Below are positions 1-9,478 of a stretch of DNA of 64,000 nt, in pieces (the stretch's first letter is position 1; every line of letters starts with the position of its first letter). A program made the translations under genes and the position numbers. Source of the stretch: Burkholderiales bacterium. Lineage in GTDB: Bacteria > Pseudomonadota > Gammaproteobacteria > Burkholderiales > Casimicrobiaceae. The stretch covers positions 124,001 through 188,000 of the forward strand of contig JANXNI010000029.1 of the NCBI GenBank assembly GCA_025354165.1, in the 5' to 3' direction. A model generated the notes under the pieces. It ran no database searches. It saw only the letters and a list, made by a program, of their open reading frames with translations, and had not been told where the DNA came from.

Positions 1-21
1 GCGGCACAGGGCGGCGAATAG
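1..21 (+). CDS. Possible C-terminal tail of an upstream gene (partial)
   Basis: Frame 1 reads six sense codons (AAQGGE) and then TAG, followed at once by a hairpin. This fits the end of a gene lying left of the window, but so short a stretch could be chance. No function can be assigned. Confidence 0.2.
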   Translation, partial: AAQGGE

Positions 22-28
22 TCGTTCA

Positions 29-50
29 GCAAACACCTTCGGGTGTTTGC
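29..50 (+). terminator. UUCG-loop hairpin, possible terminator
   Basis: A perfect 9-bp stem (GCAAACACC / GGTGTTTGC) closes a TTCG tetraloop 8 nt after the TAG at 19-21. No T-tract follows, so it may be a weak terminator or an mRNA 3'-end stabiliser. Confidence 0.35.
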
Positions 51-203
51 ATTGTTAGTCCGATTAAACGGGACGTCTGCTGAGCATTCTTTGTTTGGCC
101 ACGTTCCGTTTTTCTTTTTCGCGTCAGCATGACTCTGCGCGACAATAACGACTTGTTCAATGATTCGACGCCGTTGAAATAAACGGCATCGAGAACTCGT
201 CGT

Positions 204-1190
204 ATGCGCATCTCCTTGCTTCGTTCAGCTGCTTGTGTAGGCCTCAGTGTTGCGGCGTTTGCGTTAACCTCCGCAGCAATCGCACAAACCTTCCCCAGTA
301 AACCCATCCGCCTCATCGTGCCAAACGCGGCTGGTGGCGCGGCCGACATCACGGCACGCACGGTCGGGCAGAAGCTCGCCGAAGCGTTGGGCCAACCCGT
401 CATCATCGAAAACAAGCCCAGCGCGGGTGGGATCATCGCGGCCGAGCAGGTCGCAAAATCCGACCCCGATGGTCATACAATTCTGCTCATCTCCAGCGGC
501 ACCGCAGTCAGCGCTGCGCTGTTCAAATCGCTAACGTTTGATACGCGCAAAGACTTTGCACCCGTGTCAAAACTTGCATCGTTCGATCTCGTGATCGCGG
601 TGGCGGACAACAGTCGCTTCAAAACTTTGACCGAGCTGCTGGCATTCGCAAAGGCCAATCCCGGCAAGTTAAACATCGGCACGCCGCAAGTCGGCACCAC
701 GCAAAATCTGGCCGCAGAATATTTCAAGAGCGCGGCAGGCGTGGATATACAGGTCGTTCCGTTCAACGGCACACCGCCCGTGATTGCTGCGCTTCGTGGC
801 GGCAATCTCGATGCGATGGTCGATATTCTTGGGCCTTTGATGCCGCAGATTGCGTCAAAAGCTTTGCGTCCGCTGACACTCCTGGGCGATGGTCAGGCCG
901 CACAATTGCCCGGTATTCCCGCCGCTCACGAGGCAGGCGGAGCGCTCGCAAAATTCAGCGCAGCCTCGTGGAATGGCGTGGCCGTTCCTGCGAAAACGCC
1001 CAAAGAAATCATCGCCAAACTCAATCGCGAAATCACTCGAATCCTCGCGTTGCCCGATGTCAAACAGCGGCTCGCCGATCTCACGCTGGTCGCGCAAAGC
1101 AGCACGCCAGAGCAACTCACAGCGCTTCTCGACAGCGACATCAAACGCTGGGCCGAGGTGATCGAGCGCGCGAAAATCCCGAAGCAATAG
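204..1190 (+). CDS. Bug-family (TTT) periplasmic solute-binding protein
   Basis: This 328-residue protein has an N-terminal signal peptide ending near SAAIAQ, followed by the Bug signature FPSKPIRLIVPNAAGGAAD and then VIIENKPSAGG. Length and layout match tripartite tricarboxylate transporter receptors, which capture carboxylates in the periplasm for a TctA/TctB permease. No TctA or TctB gene is in the window, so its membrane partner must be elsewhere. The ATG start has no strong Shine-Dalgarno but puts the signal peptide at residue 1. The dehydrogenase at 1219 follows after 28 nt, so the two are probably co-transcribed. The ligand is unknown. Confidence 0.9.
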   Translation: MRISLLRSAACVGLSVAAFALTSAAIAQTFPSKPIRLIVPNAAGGAADITARTVGQKLAEALGQPVIIENKPSAGGIIAAEQVAKSDPDGHTILLISSGTAVSAALFKSLTFDTRKDFAPVSKLASFDLVIAVADNSRFKTLTELLAFAKANPGKLNIGTPQVGTTQNLAAEYFKSAAGVDIQVVPFNGTPPVIAALRGGNLDAMVDILGPLMPQIASKALRPLTLLGDGQAAQLPGIPAAHEAGGALAKFSAASWNGVAVPAKTPKEIIAKLNREITRILALPDVKQRLADLTLVAQSSTPEQLTALLDSDIKRWAEVIERAKIPKQ

Positions 1191-1218
1191 TCAACAAACG
1201 TATACAGGAGCGCCCATC

Positions 1219-2112
1219 ATGAATCTCAGTGTCGGCCTGATTGGCTATGGCGAAGTCGGCAAGATTTTCTCGAACGGGCTAAAGGCAAAGGGCTTGTCGT
1301 GGGTCGGCGCGTGGGACATCGTTTTTGGTGACGCATTGCTCGGCGGCGCGCAACGATTGCACGCTACCGCGCACGGTGTGGAGGCCTGCGAATCGGCGAG
1401 CGCCGTGTGTGCAAAAGCAACCCTCATCATGTCTGCCGTCACCGCATCAAACACGCTGGCCGTCGCGCAGGAAATTGCCCGCTCGATCCGTCCGGGCACG
1501 GTGTTTCTCGACCTCAATTCCGCCTCACCCGGCACCAAACAAAAGGCCGCAGCGCTGATTGAGGCGGCAGGAGGCAAGTACGTTGAGGCGGGCGTGATGA
1601 CCTCGGTGCCGCCCTATGGCCTCGCGGTGCCCATGTTGGTCGGTGGTCGCCACGCGGTGGCGCTGGCAGATCGCTTGCGCACATTCGGTTTTCAGATCAC
1701 TCCCGTGTCAGAAAAAATCGGTGTTGCCTCCGCCACCAAAATGTCGCGCAGCATCATGATCAAAGGGTTAGAGGCGCTCGTGATCGAGAGCTTCAGCACG
1801 GCGCGCAAATACGGCGTCGAAGACGCGATGATTGCGACCCTTCAGGAGACTTTTCCCGGCATCGACTGGCAGAAACAGGGTGCGTACTTTTTCAGCAGAG
1901 TTGCGCAACACGGCAAGCGCCGCGCCGAGGAAATGCGCGAATCTGCAAACACCGTGCAAGAGGCGGGTTTCGCCCCGACGATGACTGCCGCGATTGCCGA
2001 AAAGCAGGATTGGGTTGCGATATTGGCTAAACAGGGAGCGTTTGACGGGATTGGCGACAACGCGCCCTGGCAGACTTATGCAGATCGTTTGTTGAAGCGT
2101 TCAAAGTCCTGA
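1219..2112 (+). CDS. NAD(P)-dependent dehydrogenase, 6-phosphogluconate/3-hydroxyisobutyrate type
   Basis: This 297-residue protein starts with a Rossmann motif, VGLIGYGEVGKIF. It continues with the beta-hydroxyacid dehydrogenase pattern: DLNSASPGTKQ near residues 98-108 and a helical C-terminal domain of the kind called DUF1932. AGGAG sits 9 nt before the ATG. Family members oxidise beta-hydroxyacids using NAD(P). The partner Bug receptor upstream suggests the substrate is an imported hydroxy- or carboxylic acid. The substrate cannot be read from sequence. Confidence 0.85.
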   Translation: MNLSVGLIGYGEVGKIFSNGLKAKGLSWVGAWDIVFGDALLGGAQRLHATAHGVEACESASAVCAKATLIMSAVTASNTLAVAQEIARSIRPGTVFLDLNSASPGTKQKAAALIEAAGGKYVEAGVMTSVPPYGLAVPMLVGGRHAVALADRLRTFGFQITPVSEKIGVASATKMSRSIMIKGLEALVIESFSTARKYGVEDAMIATLQETFPGIDWQKQGAYFFSRVAQHGKRRAEEMRESANTVQEAGFAPTMTAAIAEKQDWVAILAKQGAFDGIGDNAPWQTYADRLLKRSKS

Positions 2113-2144
2113 CGGCAGCGTCGTGGGTCAGAATTTTCCTTAAT

Positions 2145-2258
2145 AGCTTTCGTTTGTAATGACCATTGCATAGGGGATAAGAGCGATAAATGGCCTAAGT
2201 CGATAAGTCAGTAAATGAGCCATCAGCCCCAATAAATAGTAGATTTACACATAAAGCT
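2145..2258. repeat. 114-bp intergenic palindrome, copy A
   Basis: The element begins AGCTTT and ends AAAGCT, with its centre in AAGTCGATAAG exactly 57 nt from each end. It carries TGCATAGGGGATA in the left arm and CAGCCCC in the right. It starts 32 nt after the stop of the dehydrogenase gene, in a convergent intergenic region. Confidence 0.85.
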
Positions 2259-2311
2259 GTTAGTAGAAAAACTCAATTCGGCTCAATATTCCCGGCCTTC
2301 ACGACGGGCCT

Positions 2312-2557
2312 CTAACGCTCGATTTCACGTTTAATCACCTGAGCAAACGCTTCGGGCGCGGTGGGTGCCGCGACGACGCCCTCACTTTGCAAACGACGCC
2401 TAAGTTCTGCCGACGCGAGCGCTGTGTTGATCTGAGCCCTCCCCTTCGTAACGATCGCGGCGGGCGTGCCAGCGGGGGCTTTCGCCGCCTTATCCGCCGC
2501 GCCCATCAAACGGCTCGAAGGCAGGTAACGCGCCCTCCGGGAGGATATTCGTTCCAA
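2312..2557 (-). pseudogene. Remnant of a Bug-family receptor (C-terminal part only)
   Basis: The reading frame contains APAGTPAAIVTKGRAQINTA, then SAELRRRLQSEGV and FAQVIKREIER, which is the last quarter of a Bug receptor. About 240 N-terminal residues and the signal peptide are missing. The frame is continuous with dctM and separated from it only by the dctM TGA. This suggests a deletion that removed the start of the receptor and the true end of dctM. It is unlikely to make a functional protein. Confidence 0.75.
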
Positions 2558-3886
2558 TCAGCTGCCGGTTCCAACGAGGAACAGGCACCTCGCGGGAAAC
2601 ATCAGCAACAGCGCAATACGAATGAAATCCGAAGCCAGAAACGGCATGACGCCTTTAAACGTTTCCGACAGCGGTACATCGCCCGCCAGCCGATTGATGA
2701 TGTAGACGTTCATGCCGACGGGTGGATGTACGAGACCGATCTCGACCACCATCAACGCGAGGATGCCAAACCACACGCTCTTGTCGGTCTGCGTCATGCC
2801 GTGAAACTCCAACCCCATCACGATGGGATAGAAAATCGGGATCGTGAGCAGGATCATCGCGAGGCTGTCCATCACGCATCCGAGCACGATGTAGATCAGC
2901 AAAATCACGATCATCACCAGCATCGGCGAGAGGCCGCTGCCCTTGACCCACGCCGCCAGTTCAACTGGCATTTGCGATAGCGCGAGAGCCGTGTTCAGCA
3001 TGTCGGCACCGAGTAGCACCAGAAAGATCATCGCGGTGGCCTGTGCGGTGCCGAGCGCGCTGTCGATGATGCCTTTCATGCGCATGCCGCCGCTGACAAT
3101 GGCCAGCACACCGCACGCCGCGGCACCGATAGCTGCTGCTTCCGTCGGATTGGCCCAGCCACCGTAAATGCCAATGATCACGACCGCGAAAACGGCCAGC
3201 ACAGGCGCTACGGCAAGCAGTGCTTTCAAGCGTTCCGCCCAACCCATGCGCTCCCCGGCAGGGCCGGCCTTGGGATCAAGCGTGACGACAATACGCACCA
3301 CAATCATGTAGCCCACCATCGCCACGAGGCCCGGAATGACGGCGGCGACGAACAATTTGCCAATCGATTCTTGCGTCAGGATGGCGTAGATCACCAGTGG
3401 CACCGACGGTGGAATCATGATGCCGAGCGTGCCACCGGCAGCGAGCGCGCCGGTCGACAATGCTCCGGAATAGCCCCGTCGCTTGAGTTCAGGCAACGTC
3501 ACTTGTCCCATCGTCGCCGCTGTCGCCAGCGACGAACCACAAATCGCGCCGAAGCCCGCGCAGGCACCAATCGCGGCCATCGCGACGCCACCTTTGAGAT
3601 GCCCCATGAACGCTGACACGAAGCGGAAAAGCGCAGCGCTCAGCCCGCCATTCGTAGCGAACTGCCCCATCAGCAAAAAGAGCGGGATTACGACGAGATC
3701 GTAATTCGACAAGCGTGCGTAGGCAACCGTCTTCAAGACGTTCAGCAACGGCGTAATTTCGAGTCCTGTGAGGAACACGTATCCCGCAGCGCCCATCGCA
3801 AACATCGCGATGCCGATGGGTATGCGGATGGCGAGCAACACCATCAACAGACCGAAGATCGTGCAGCCCGCAGCGATGCCACTCAT
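2558..3886 (-). CDS. dctM: TRAP transporter large permease DctM
   Basis: This is a hydrophobic protein of about 442 residues with many membrane spans and DctM signatures such as GACAGFGAICGSSLATAATM and MIPPSVPLVIYAIL. It forms the channel for Na+-driven uptake of an organic acid together with DctQ and DctP. I place the start at the ATG overlapping the dctQ stop by 4 nt (ATGA); longer upstream extensions are out of character for the family. The C-terminus, FPARCLFLVGTGS, is atypical and abuts a receptor remnant, so the last few residues may be replaced. Confidence 0.9.
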   Translation of the reverse strand: MSGIAAGCTIFGLLMVLLAIRIPIGIAMFAMGAAGYVFLTGLEITPLLNVLKTVAYARLSNYDLVVIPLFLLMGQFATNGGLSAALFRFVSAFMGHLKGGVAMAAIGACAGFGAICGSSLATAATMGQVTLPELKRRGYSGALSTGALAAGGTLGIMIPPSVPLVIYAILTQESIGKLFVAAVIPGLVAMVGYMIVVRIVVTLDPKAGPAGERMGWAERLKALLAVAPVLAVFAVVIIGIYGGWANPTEAAAIGAAACGVLAIVSGGMRMKGIIDSALGTAQATAMIFLVLLGADMLNTALALSQMPVELAAWVKGSGLSPMLVMIVILLIYIVLGCVMDSLAMILLTIPIFYPIVMGLEFHGMTQTDKSVWFGILALMVVEIGLVHPPVGMNVYIINRLAGDVPLSETFKGVMPFLASDFIRIALLLMFPARCLFLVGTGS

Positions 3887-4431
3887 GCTGACACTCCCGC
3901 ATTTTCCGAGCGCTTTTTCCAGTGATACGCCGCCATGTAAAAACCGGCCAGCGCAAACAGCGCAAAGCCCGGCACCATGAGCATCTGCGCAATCCACTGT
4001 GGAATGCCGAGAATCATGCTGGTCTCCTCCGAGCGCATGACCTGCAATGCGCCGAGCGTGGTTCGCCAGGTCAGGAGCGCACCGACGGTACCAAACAGCA
4101 ACGAGCCGAATGCATCCAAAAGATGCACGACGCTTGGGGCAAGTTTTGCGGTAAAGAAATCTACCTTCACATCACCACCATTCATGTGGCAATAGGCAAA
4201 GAACATGGCTGCGGCGACCGCCGAGCTCATTTGCAACAGCTCAACGTCGCCCGGCACTGGTGCCGACGCCAATTTGCGACCCACGATGGAGACGATGCTC
4301 ATGATGACCAGCAGCACAAAAATGCCGCCGCCAAGAATGGCCGCAGCCCGCGAAACAGCAAGCAGAAGTCGGCCAAACGGGCCGAAAGCGCGCGGGTCTA
4401 CCGAGGGCGCACCGGGAATCGGTTCCTGCAA
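3883..4431 (-). CDS. dctQ: TRAP transporter small permease DctQ
   Basis: This 182-residue protein has about four membrane helices, the usual size and topology of the DctQ subunit. The segment around SIVGRKLASAPVPGDVELLQ is typical, including a polar residue following the first helices. DctQ bridges the periplasmic binding protein and the DctM channel. The gene lies between dctP (55 nt upstream) and dctM (4-nt overlap), so the three form one operon. Confidence 0.9.
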   Translation of the reverse strand: MQEPIPGAPSVDPRAFGPFGRLLLAVSRAAAILGGGIFVLLVIMSIVSIVGRKLASAPVPGDVELLQMSSAVAAAMFFAYCHMNGGDVKVDFFTAKLAPSVVHLLDAFGSLLFGTVGALLTWRTTLGALQVMRSEETSMILGIPQWIAQMLMVPGFALFALAGFYMAAYHWKKRSENAGVSA

Positions 4432-4486
4432 AGGATTCTCCTGGAAGTGTTGAGTGGAGCGGCGTGAGCGCCGCCCGTTCCGCCGT

Positions 4487-5527
4487 TTATTTGCCGCCGT
4501 TCTTGGCGATCAAATCACGCGCAGCCTCAAGCAGCTGCTTGCCGTTGGCACCTTTGGCCGTTACGTCGGTCACCCACTGGTCGATCAGCGGTTGGCCCAC
4601 TTTCTTCCAGTTTTCGAGTTCCGATTTCGGGATCACGTTGAAGGTGTTTTTCGCTGCGGTTTTTTTGCCTTCGGCATCGGCGGCCAGAAATACTTTGCCA
4701 ATCTGACCGGAGAATTCCTTGCCGCTGTTGGCATCGATCACCTTTTTCAAATCGGCAGGCAGGCTGTCGTATTTCGCCTTGTTCATCGCGAAGATGAATG
4801 TCGATGTGTAGAACGCTTTTTCGGTCGGGTCAGTTTCCGAGTGAAACTTCACCAGCTCCTGAATCTTCACGGAAGGCACCACTTCGTACGGCACGACAGC
4901 ACCATCGATCACGCCTTTAGCGAGCGCTTCACCGACTTGAGGCACTGGCATCGCAACCGGTGTTGCGCCCAGCGCCGCGAGGAATTTGTTGGTCTGGCGC
5001 GTCGGCGCGCGCAGCTTCAGGCCCTTCAGATCCGCCATCGTTCTGACCGGCTGTTTAACCATGTGAAAGACGCCTGGCCCGTGCACGTGGGTGGCGATCA
5101 GTTTGTAATCCTTGAACTCATTGGGCGCGTACTGTGCGACGTAGTCCCACAGGGCTTTGCTGGTTGCCTCTGGTCCAGTCATCATGAACGGCAGTTCAAA
5201 TACTTCGGTCAGTGGGAAGCGTCCAGCCGTATAGCCCGGCAACGTCCAGATCACATCTACCGTGCCATCACGCAGCTGGTCCACGAGCTGTGGCGGCGTG
5301 CCACCGAGCTGCATCGAAGGGTAGAGCTGACATTTGATGCGGTTGTTCGATTCCTTGTTGATACGGTCGCACCAGGGCGCGATAAATTGAGTGTGGGCAT
5401 ACGAGCCCGCAGGTAAAAAATGGTGAACTTTGAGCGTCACCTCTTGCGCAGCGGCGCTGGTGGCAAGCAATGTCAGAGGAATGACCGCCGATAGGGCGGC
5501 GCAAAGGCGAGTGAAAGTGCGGGACAT
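4487..5527 (-). CDS. dctP: TRAP transporter substrate-binding protein DctP
   Basis: This 346-residue protein has a signal peptide ending TSAAAQEVTLKV and the DctP fold. MADLKGLKLRAPTRQTNKFL in the middle contains the conserved arginine that binds the substrate carboxylate in this family. It is the first gene of the dctP-dctQ-dctM operon, and its ATG is preceded by GGAGG (minus strand). Closest to the LysR/lig region, it may import an aromatic acid or its breakdown product, but that is inference from location only. Confidence 0.92.
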   Translation of the reverse strand: MSRTFTRLCAALSAVIPLTLLATSAAAQEVTLKVHHFLPAGSYAHTQFIAPWCDRINKESNNRIKCQLYPSMQLGGTPPQLVDQLRDGTVDVIWTLPGYTAGRFPLTEVFELPFMMTGPEATSKALWDYVAQYAPNEFKDYKLIATHVHGPGVFHMVKQPVRTMADLKGLKLRAPTRQTNKFLAALGATPVAMPVPQVGEALAKGVIDGAVVPYEVVPSVKIQELVKFHSETDPTEKAFYTSTFIFAMNKAKYDSLPADLKKVIDANSGKEFSGQIGKVFLAADAEGKKTAAKNTFNVIPKSELENWKKVGQPLIDQWVTDVTAKGANGKQLLEAARDLIAKNGGK

Positions 5528-5824
5528 GTGGGGCCTCCAGTGTGCGGTTGTTGTGTTTTGTGAGTAGCGCGGTCACTAAAACGTCGGCGTCAGCATCGCG
5601 CGCTTTGAACCGAACCGGCGGATATCAACGTTGATGAACCCTCGGCTCCTTCAGTGGTATTTTGACTGTGATACTAGCAAAACGACAGCGCTAACGGCGG
5701 CTAACAGATATAGCAGTTCAGCATTTCTGACGATCCGATATGTGAGCGTTTCTGCCGACCACTACGGCGGCCGTTTTGCTCACAGCCAACGTCGACCGCC
5801 CGAAAGTGTCTGAAGTTGAGCAAT
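5528..5824. other. Intergenic region upstream of dctP, no gene seen
   Basis: This AT-richer stretch should hold the dctP promoter and part of the 3' flank of the LysR gene. The part at about 5690-5815 looks like a degenerate non-coding remnant, with no convincing reading frame. I see no RNA gene or clear operator. Confidence 0.5.
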
Positions 5825-5938
5825 CACTTTTCGCTAGAAGCTAGAGCACATAAGGGCTACCCGCAAATAACGCCAAAACTCGATAATGCCGCTTTATTAC
5901 CGCCACACCATACGAAATGGACGTTGTAGCGCAAAGCT
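5825..5938. repeat. 114-bp intergenic palindrome, copy B
   Basis: The left end CACTTTTCGCTA pairs with the right end TAGCGCAAAGCT. The centre AACTCGATAA falls 57 nt from each end. It lies 1 nt beyond the stop codon of the LysR gene and is one of the more diverged copies. Confidence 0.7.
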
Positions 5939-5939
5939 G

Positions 5940-6875
5940 TCACTGCGCAAGCTTGGCAGACGCTGACAATGGCGGAATGAAATCGCAAATCATTTTCGTC
6001 AGTAATGTCACCGCTGCCTTCTGCGTTAGCGTGCTCGGGCGGAGCGCGCTGGTGGCGATAGAAAGTCGCGTGAGTAGCGGCGGATCACACACGGCGCGCA
6101 CCGTAAACGCTGACGGCTTGATCGAGCTGGCCACCGCGTTGCGCGAAAGCACGGCGCTGCCTGCCCCGTCGGCGACGAGGTCGAGAATGGCGGAAACGCC
6201 GTCGATTTCCAGCGCGATGTTGGGGCGGCAACCGATGCCTGCCATTGCCGCCTCCACATGCATGCGAATCGCGTTCGGACGGCTTGGGATCACGAGTGGC
6301 AAGGCAGCGAGGTCTTTAAGCGCAATGGTCCCCGGCGGCGGGTCTTCGGCAAGCCCCGACGGACGCACGCTGACCAGCACCAACTCTTCCTCAGTCAGCG
6401 GCAGCAGATCAATTTCGGAGGCCCGCTGTGCGTTGTAGAGCACGACCACGTCGAGTCGCCCGTTGACCAGCCCGTCTTGCAAAGTCGTCGACAGCGCCTC
6501 GCTGAATGAGATCGACGCATCCGGCATTTGCGCGCGAAATTGGCGGGTGAGGGGCACCGTCAACACGCGCGCCAGACTGGTCGGCAAACCAATCGCCACC
6601 TGGCCTGCCAGCGCGCCGCGCACGCGCCCCATCTCTTCGCGCGCGCGCTGCACCTGATGCAGGATGCCGCGGCTGTGTTCCAGCAGCAGCTTGCCAGCCT
6701 CAGTGGGTGTTGCGCCGCGTCCGTTGCGCACCAGGAGCGTTTGCCGCAGCTCAACCTCAAGCTGGCGCACCTGACGGCTGAGCGCAGGCTGCGCGATGTC
6801 GAGCGCCGCAGCAGCGCGGGTAAAGCTGCCGAGGTCGGCGACGCGAACGAAGTATTCGAGTTGTTTGAGATCCAA
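5940..6875 (-). CDS. LysR-family regulator, likely controls the lig operon
   Basis: The N-terminal winged HTH is clear: LKQLEYFVRVADLGSFTRAA, then IAQPALSRQVRQLE. A typical LysR effector domain follows. I chose the TTG at 6875 because GGAG lies 6 nt upstream and the product (311 residues) begins right at the HTH, as usual. An ATG at 6941 would add 22 residues and has no ribosome binding site. The gene diverges from the protocatechuate genes, the classic arrangement for a LysR activator of the adjacent operon (compare LigR/PmdR). The effector is probably a pathway intermediate, which is inference. Confidence 0.88.
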   Translation of the reverse strand: MDLKQLEYFVRVADLGSFTRAAAALDIAQPALSRQVRQLEVELRQTLLVRNGRGATPTEAGKLLLEHSRGILHQVQRAREEMGRVRGALAGQVAIGLPTSLARVLTVPLTRQFRAQMPDASISFSEALSTTLQDGLVNGRLDVVVLYNAQRASEIDLLPLTEEELVLVSVRPSGLAEDPPPGTIALKDLAALPLVIPSRPNAIRMHVEAAMAGIGCRPNIALEIDGVSAILDLVADGAGSAVLSRNAVASSIKPSAFTVRAVCDPPLLTRLSIATSALRPSTLTQKAAVTLLTKMICDFIPPLSASAKLAQ

Positions 6876-6921
6876 AGCCGCTCCGTCAGGCCGGTTAACG
6901 AGGGCAATGGTATGCCAATCT

Positions 6922-6936
6922 GCTATATCTGATAGC
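6922..6936. promoter_or_regulatory. Candidate LysR operator dyad
   Basis: GCTAT-ATCTG-ATAGC is a 15-bp dyad in the roughly 100-bp divergent region between the LysR gene and the lig operon. It has the size and T-N11-A character of a LysR recognition site. It is also the only clear dyad there. Confidence 0.4.
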
Positions 6937-6983
6937 GTCATTAAACGTTTTCTGTTTAGTCAGTTAGGCGCGAAAATGTGCCC

Positions 6984-7694
6984 ATGAACTCTCGTGACAT
7001 TTCACAGCGCCCGCCGTTAAGCGGCATCTCCTCGATGGCGACGCGTCAGTTGCTGACCGAACTCGGACGCGTGAATGCGTCGCCAGGCGGAACGCCCCTC
7101 GCGCTTGAATCGGTCGGCGGCGTGGATGCGGCGCGGCGAGTGCAGGCCGGGGAGGTTTTCGATCTGGTGTTCCTCGCATCGGACGCCATCGCCAAGCTCA
7201 TCCGTAGTGATGACGTGCTCGCTGACAGCCGCGTCGATCTGGTGCGCTCGCAGGTTGCCGTGGCGGTGAAGGCGGGCGCTCCGGTGCCGAGCATCGCCAC
7301 GGAGGCTGACGTGCGGCAGGCAATGCTTCGCGCCGCCTCGATTGGATATTCCACTGGCCCGAGTGGCAGCGCGCTGCTCACGTTGATTGAGCGGTGGGGC
7401 ATGATGGCCGATATGCAGAGCAAGTTGCGGCAAGCGCCCGCCGGTGTACCGGTCGCGGCGATGGTTGCTCGTGGCGAGGTTGCGCTGGGGTTCCAGCAAC
7501 GCAGCGAAATGATCGACGCCCCGGGCATTCAGGTGATTGGCGATTTGCCTGCTGAAATCGCAATCGTTACCGTTTTTTCGGGCGGCGTGTGTCGGCGGTC
7601 GCAGCGCAGTGACGAGGCGCGCGCGCTGCTATCTGCTTTCGCTGCACCGATGCATGCCGCGATCAAGCTTCAACATGGAATGGCAGCAGTGTGA
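6984..7694 (+). CDS. ModA-like substrate-binding protein, no obvious signal peptide
   Basis: This protein of about 236 residues has the two-lobe type II binding fold: SGISSMATRQLLTEL, then VFDLVFLASDAIAKL and a central IGYSTGPSGSALLTLIERWG. It resembles molybdate-binding ModA proteins but lacks a hydrophobic leader, so it may be cytoplasmic or use an unusual export route. A GTG at 6978 would add two residues. It is the first gene of the lig operon and has no ABC permease or ATPase nearby. Its role there is unknown; sensing or carrying a pathway acid is possible. Confidence 0.75.
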   Translation: MNSRDISQRPPLSGISSMATRQLLTELGRVNASPGGTPLALESVGGVDAARRVQAGEVFDLVFLASDAIAKLIRSDDVLADSRVDLVRSQVAVAVKAGAPVPSIATEADVRQAMLRAASIGYSTGPSGSALLTLIERWGMMADMQSKLRQAPAGVPVAAMVARGEVALGFQQRSEMIDAPGIQVIGDLPAEIAIVTVFSGGVCRRSQRSDEARALLSAFAAPMHAAIKLQHGMAAV

Positions 7695-7731
7695 CGCCCC
7701 CAACGAATCGAACAACAAGGAATGCGAATCA

Positions 7732-8760
7732 ATGATCATCGACTGCCACGGCCACTACACGACGGCCCCCAAAGCACTGGAAGAGTGGCGCAACCGTCAG
7801 ATCGCGGGGATCAAAGATCCTGCGATGATGCCGAAAGTCAGCGAGCTGAAAATTAGCGATGATGAGTTGCGCGAATCGATCATTGCCAATCAGTTGAAGC
7901 TCATGAACGAACGCGGCAGCGATCTCACGATCTTTTCGCCGCGTGCGAGTTTCATGGCGCATCACATTGGCGATTTCAATGTGTCGTCAACCTGGGCTGC
8001 GATCTGCAACGAGCTTTGCTATCGCGTGAGCCAGTTGTTCCCGGACAGTTTTGTGCCCGCCGCGATGTTGCCGCAGTCCCCCGGTGTTGATCCAAAGACC
8101 TGCATTCCCGAGCTCGAAAAGTGCGTGAAGGAATATGGCAACGTTGGCATCAACTTGAACCCCGATCCATCGGGCGGGCACTGGACTTCACCGCCGTTGA
8201 CGGACAGGCACTGGTATCCCATTTACGAAAAAATGGTGGAGTACGATTTGCCCGCGATGGTGCACGTGAGCACCAGTTGCAACCCCTGTTTCCACACGAC
8301 CGGTGCGCACTACCTGAACGCCGACACCACGGCGTTCATGCAATTCCTCGAAGGCGATCTGTTCAAGGATTTTCCGACGCTTAAATTTTTGATCCCACAC
8401 GGCGGTGGCGCTGCGCCCTATCACTGGGGCCGCTTCCGGGGCCTGGCCGACATGATGAAGAAGCCGAGTTTGAACGATCATTTGCTCAATAACGTGTTCT
8501 TCGATACTTGCGTGTATCACCAGCCCGGCATTGATTTGCTCACTACCGTGATCCCGGTCAAGAACATTCTGTTTGCTTCTGAGATGATCGGTGCTGTGCG
8601 CGGGATCGATCCATACACCGGACATTATTTTGATGACACCAAACGCTATGTCGACGGCGCAAAAAATATTTCAGCCGATGATCGCCATGCAATTTTTGAA
8701 GGCAACGCGCGCCGTGTGTTCTCGCGCCTCGACACTGCACTCAAAGCAAAGGGCAAATAA
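7732..8760 (+). CDS. ligJ: 4-oxalomesaconate hydratase (amidohydrolase family)
   Basis: This 342-residue amidohydrolase-superfamily protein starts [11 protein letters not shown] (metal-binding HxH) and later has [20 protein letters not shown] and [19 protein letters not shown], the layout of LigJ/PmdE. LigJ hydrates 4-oxalomesaconate to 4-carboxy-4-hydroxy-2-oxoadipate in the protocatechuate 4,5-cleavage pathway. AAGGAA lies 12 nt before the chosen ATG. An in-frame extension upstream overlaps the previous gene and was rejected. ligK begins 2 nt after its stop. Confidence 0.9.
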   Translation: MIIDCHGHYTTAPKALEEWRNRQIAGIKDPAMMPKVSELKISDDELRESIIANQLKLMNERGSDLTIFSPRASFMAHHIGDFNVSSTWAAICNELCYRVSQLFPDSFVPAAMLPQSPGVDPKTCIPELEKCVKEYGNVGINLNPDPSGGHWTSPPLTDRHWYPIYEKMVEYDLPAMVHVSTSCNPCFHTTGAHYLNADTTAFMQFLEGDLFKDFPTLKFLIPHGGGAAPYHWGRFRGLADMMKKPSLNDHLLNNVFFDTCVYHQPGIDLLTTVIPVKNILFASEMIGAVRGIDPYTGHYFDDTKRYVDGAKNISADDRHAIFEGNARRVFSRLDTALKAKGK

Positions 8761-8762
8761 TC

Positions 8763-9452
8763 ATGTCTATGAATCAATTGGGCATCGTTAAACGGAACAT
8801 CGTCCGCGCCGACAAAGCGGCCGTCGAAAAGCTCTCGCGATTTGGTGTCGCCACCATTCATGAGGCGATGGGCCGCGTGGGCCTCATGAAGAACTACATG
8901 CGTCCGATCTATCCCGGCGCAAAGATGTGCGGCACGGCAGTGACCGTGCTCTTGCAGCCGGGTGACAACTGGATGATGCACGTCGCGGCTGAACAGTTGC
9001 AGCCCGGTGACGTTGCTGTTGCGGCATGCACGACGGACAACGAAGATGGTTTTTTTGGTGACCTGCTCGCTACCTCGTTTCAGGCGCGCGGCGCGTTTGG
9101 CCTCATTATCGATGGTGGCTGCCGCGACGTGACGGACCTCACCGAGATGAAGTTTCCGGTGTTCAGCCGCGCGATCAGTTCGAAAGGGACGGTCAAGGCA
9201 ACGCTTGGTTCGGTGAATATTCCCGTTGTCTGCGCGGGCGCGCTGGTGAATCCTGGTGACGTGGTGATTGCGGACGTGGACGGTGTGGTCGTCGTGCCTG
9301 CCGCCGTTGCGCAACAGGTGGCTGACGCCGCCGAGGCGCGCGAATCGTTTGAAGGCGAGAAGCGCGCAAAACTCGCGTCCGGCATCCTCGGACTGGATAT
9401 GTACAAGATGCGCGAACCGCTCGAAAAAGCGGGCCTCAAATACATCGACTAG
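8763..9452 (+). CDS. ligK: 4-carboxy-4-hydroxy-2-oxoadipate aldolase
   Basis: This 229-residue protein is of the RraA-like class II aldolase family. It shows [12 protein letters not shown], whose Arg-Asp pair supports catalysis and metal binding, then [17 protein letters not shown]. LigK/PmdF enzymes split 4-carboxy-4-hydroxy-2-oxoadipate into pyruvate and oxaloacetate, the last step of the 4,5-cleavage route. It is directly coupled to ligJ, in the same order as pmdE-pmdF of Comamonas. The start is ATG 2 nt after the ligJ stop. Confidence 0.92.
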   Translation: MSMNQLGIVKRNIVRADKAAVEKLSRFGVATIHEAMGRVGLMKNYMRPIYPGAKMCGTAVTVLLQPGDNWMMHVAAEQLQPGDVAVAACTTDNEDGFFGDLLATSFQARGAFGLIIDGGCRDVTDLTEMKFPVFSRAISSKGTVKATLGSVNIPVVCAGALVNPGDVVIADVDGVVVVPAAVAQQVADAAEARESFEGEKRAKLASGILGLDMYKMREPLEKAGLKYID

Positions 9453-9478
9453 CTTTTAAGCGCAGCGAAGGGACTATC

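Noticed and set aside
4454-5416. 320-codon + strand frame over dctP
   Set aside because: dctP on the other strand has a full signal peptide and family motifs; this frame has none.
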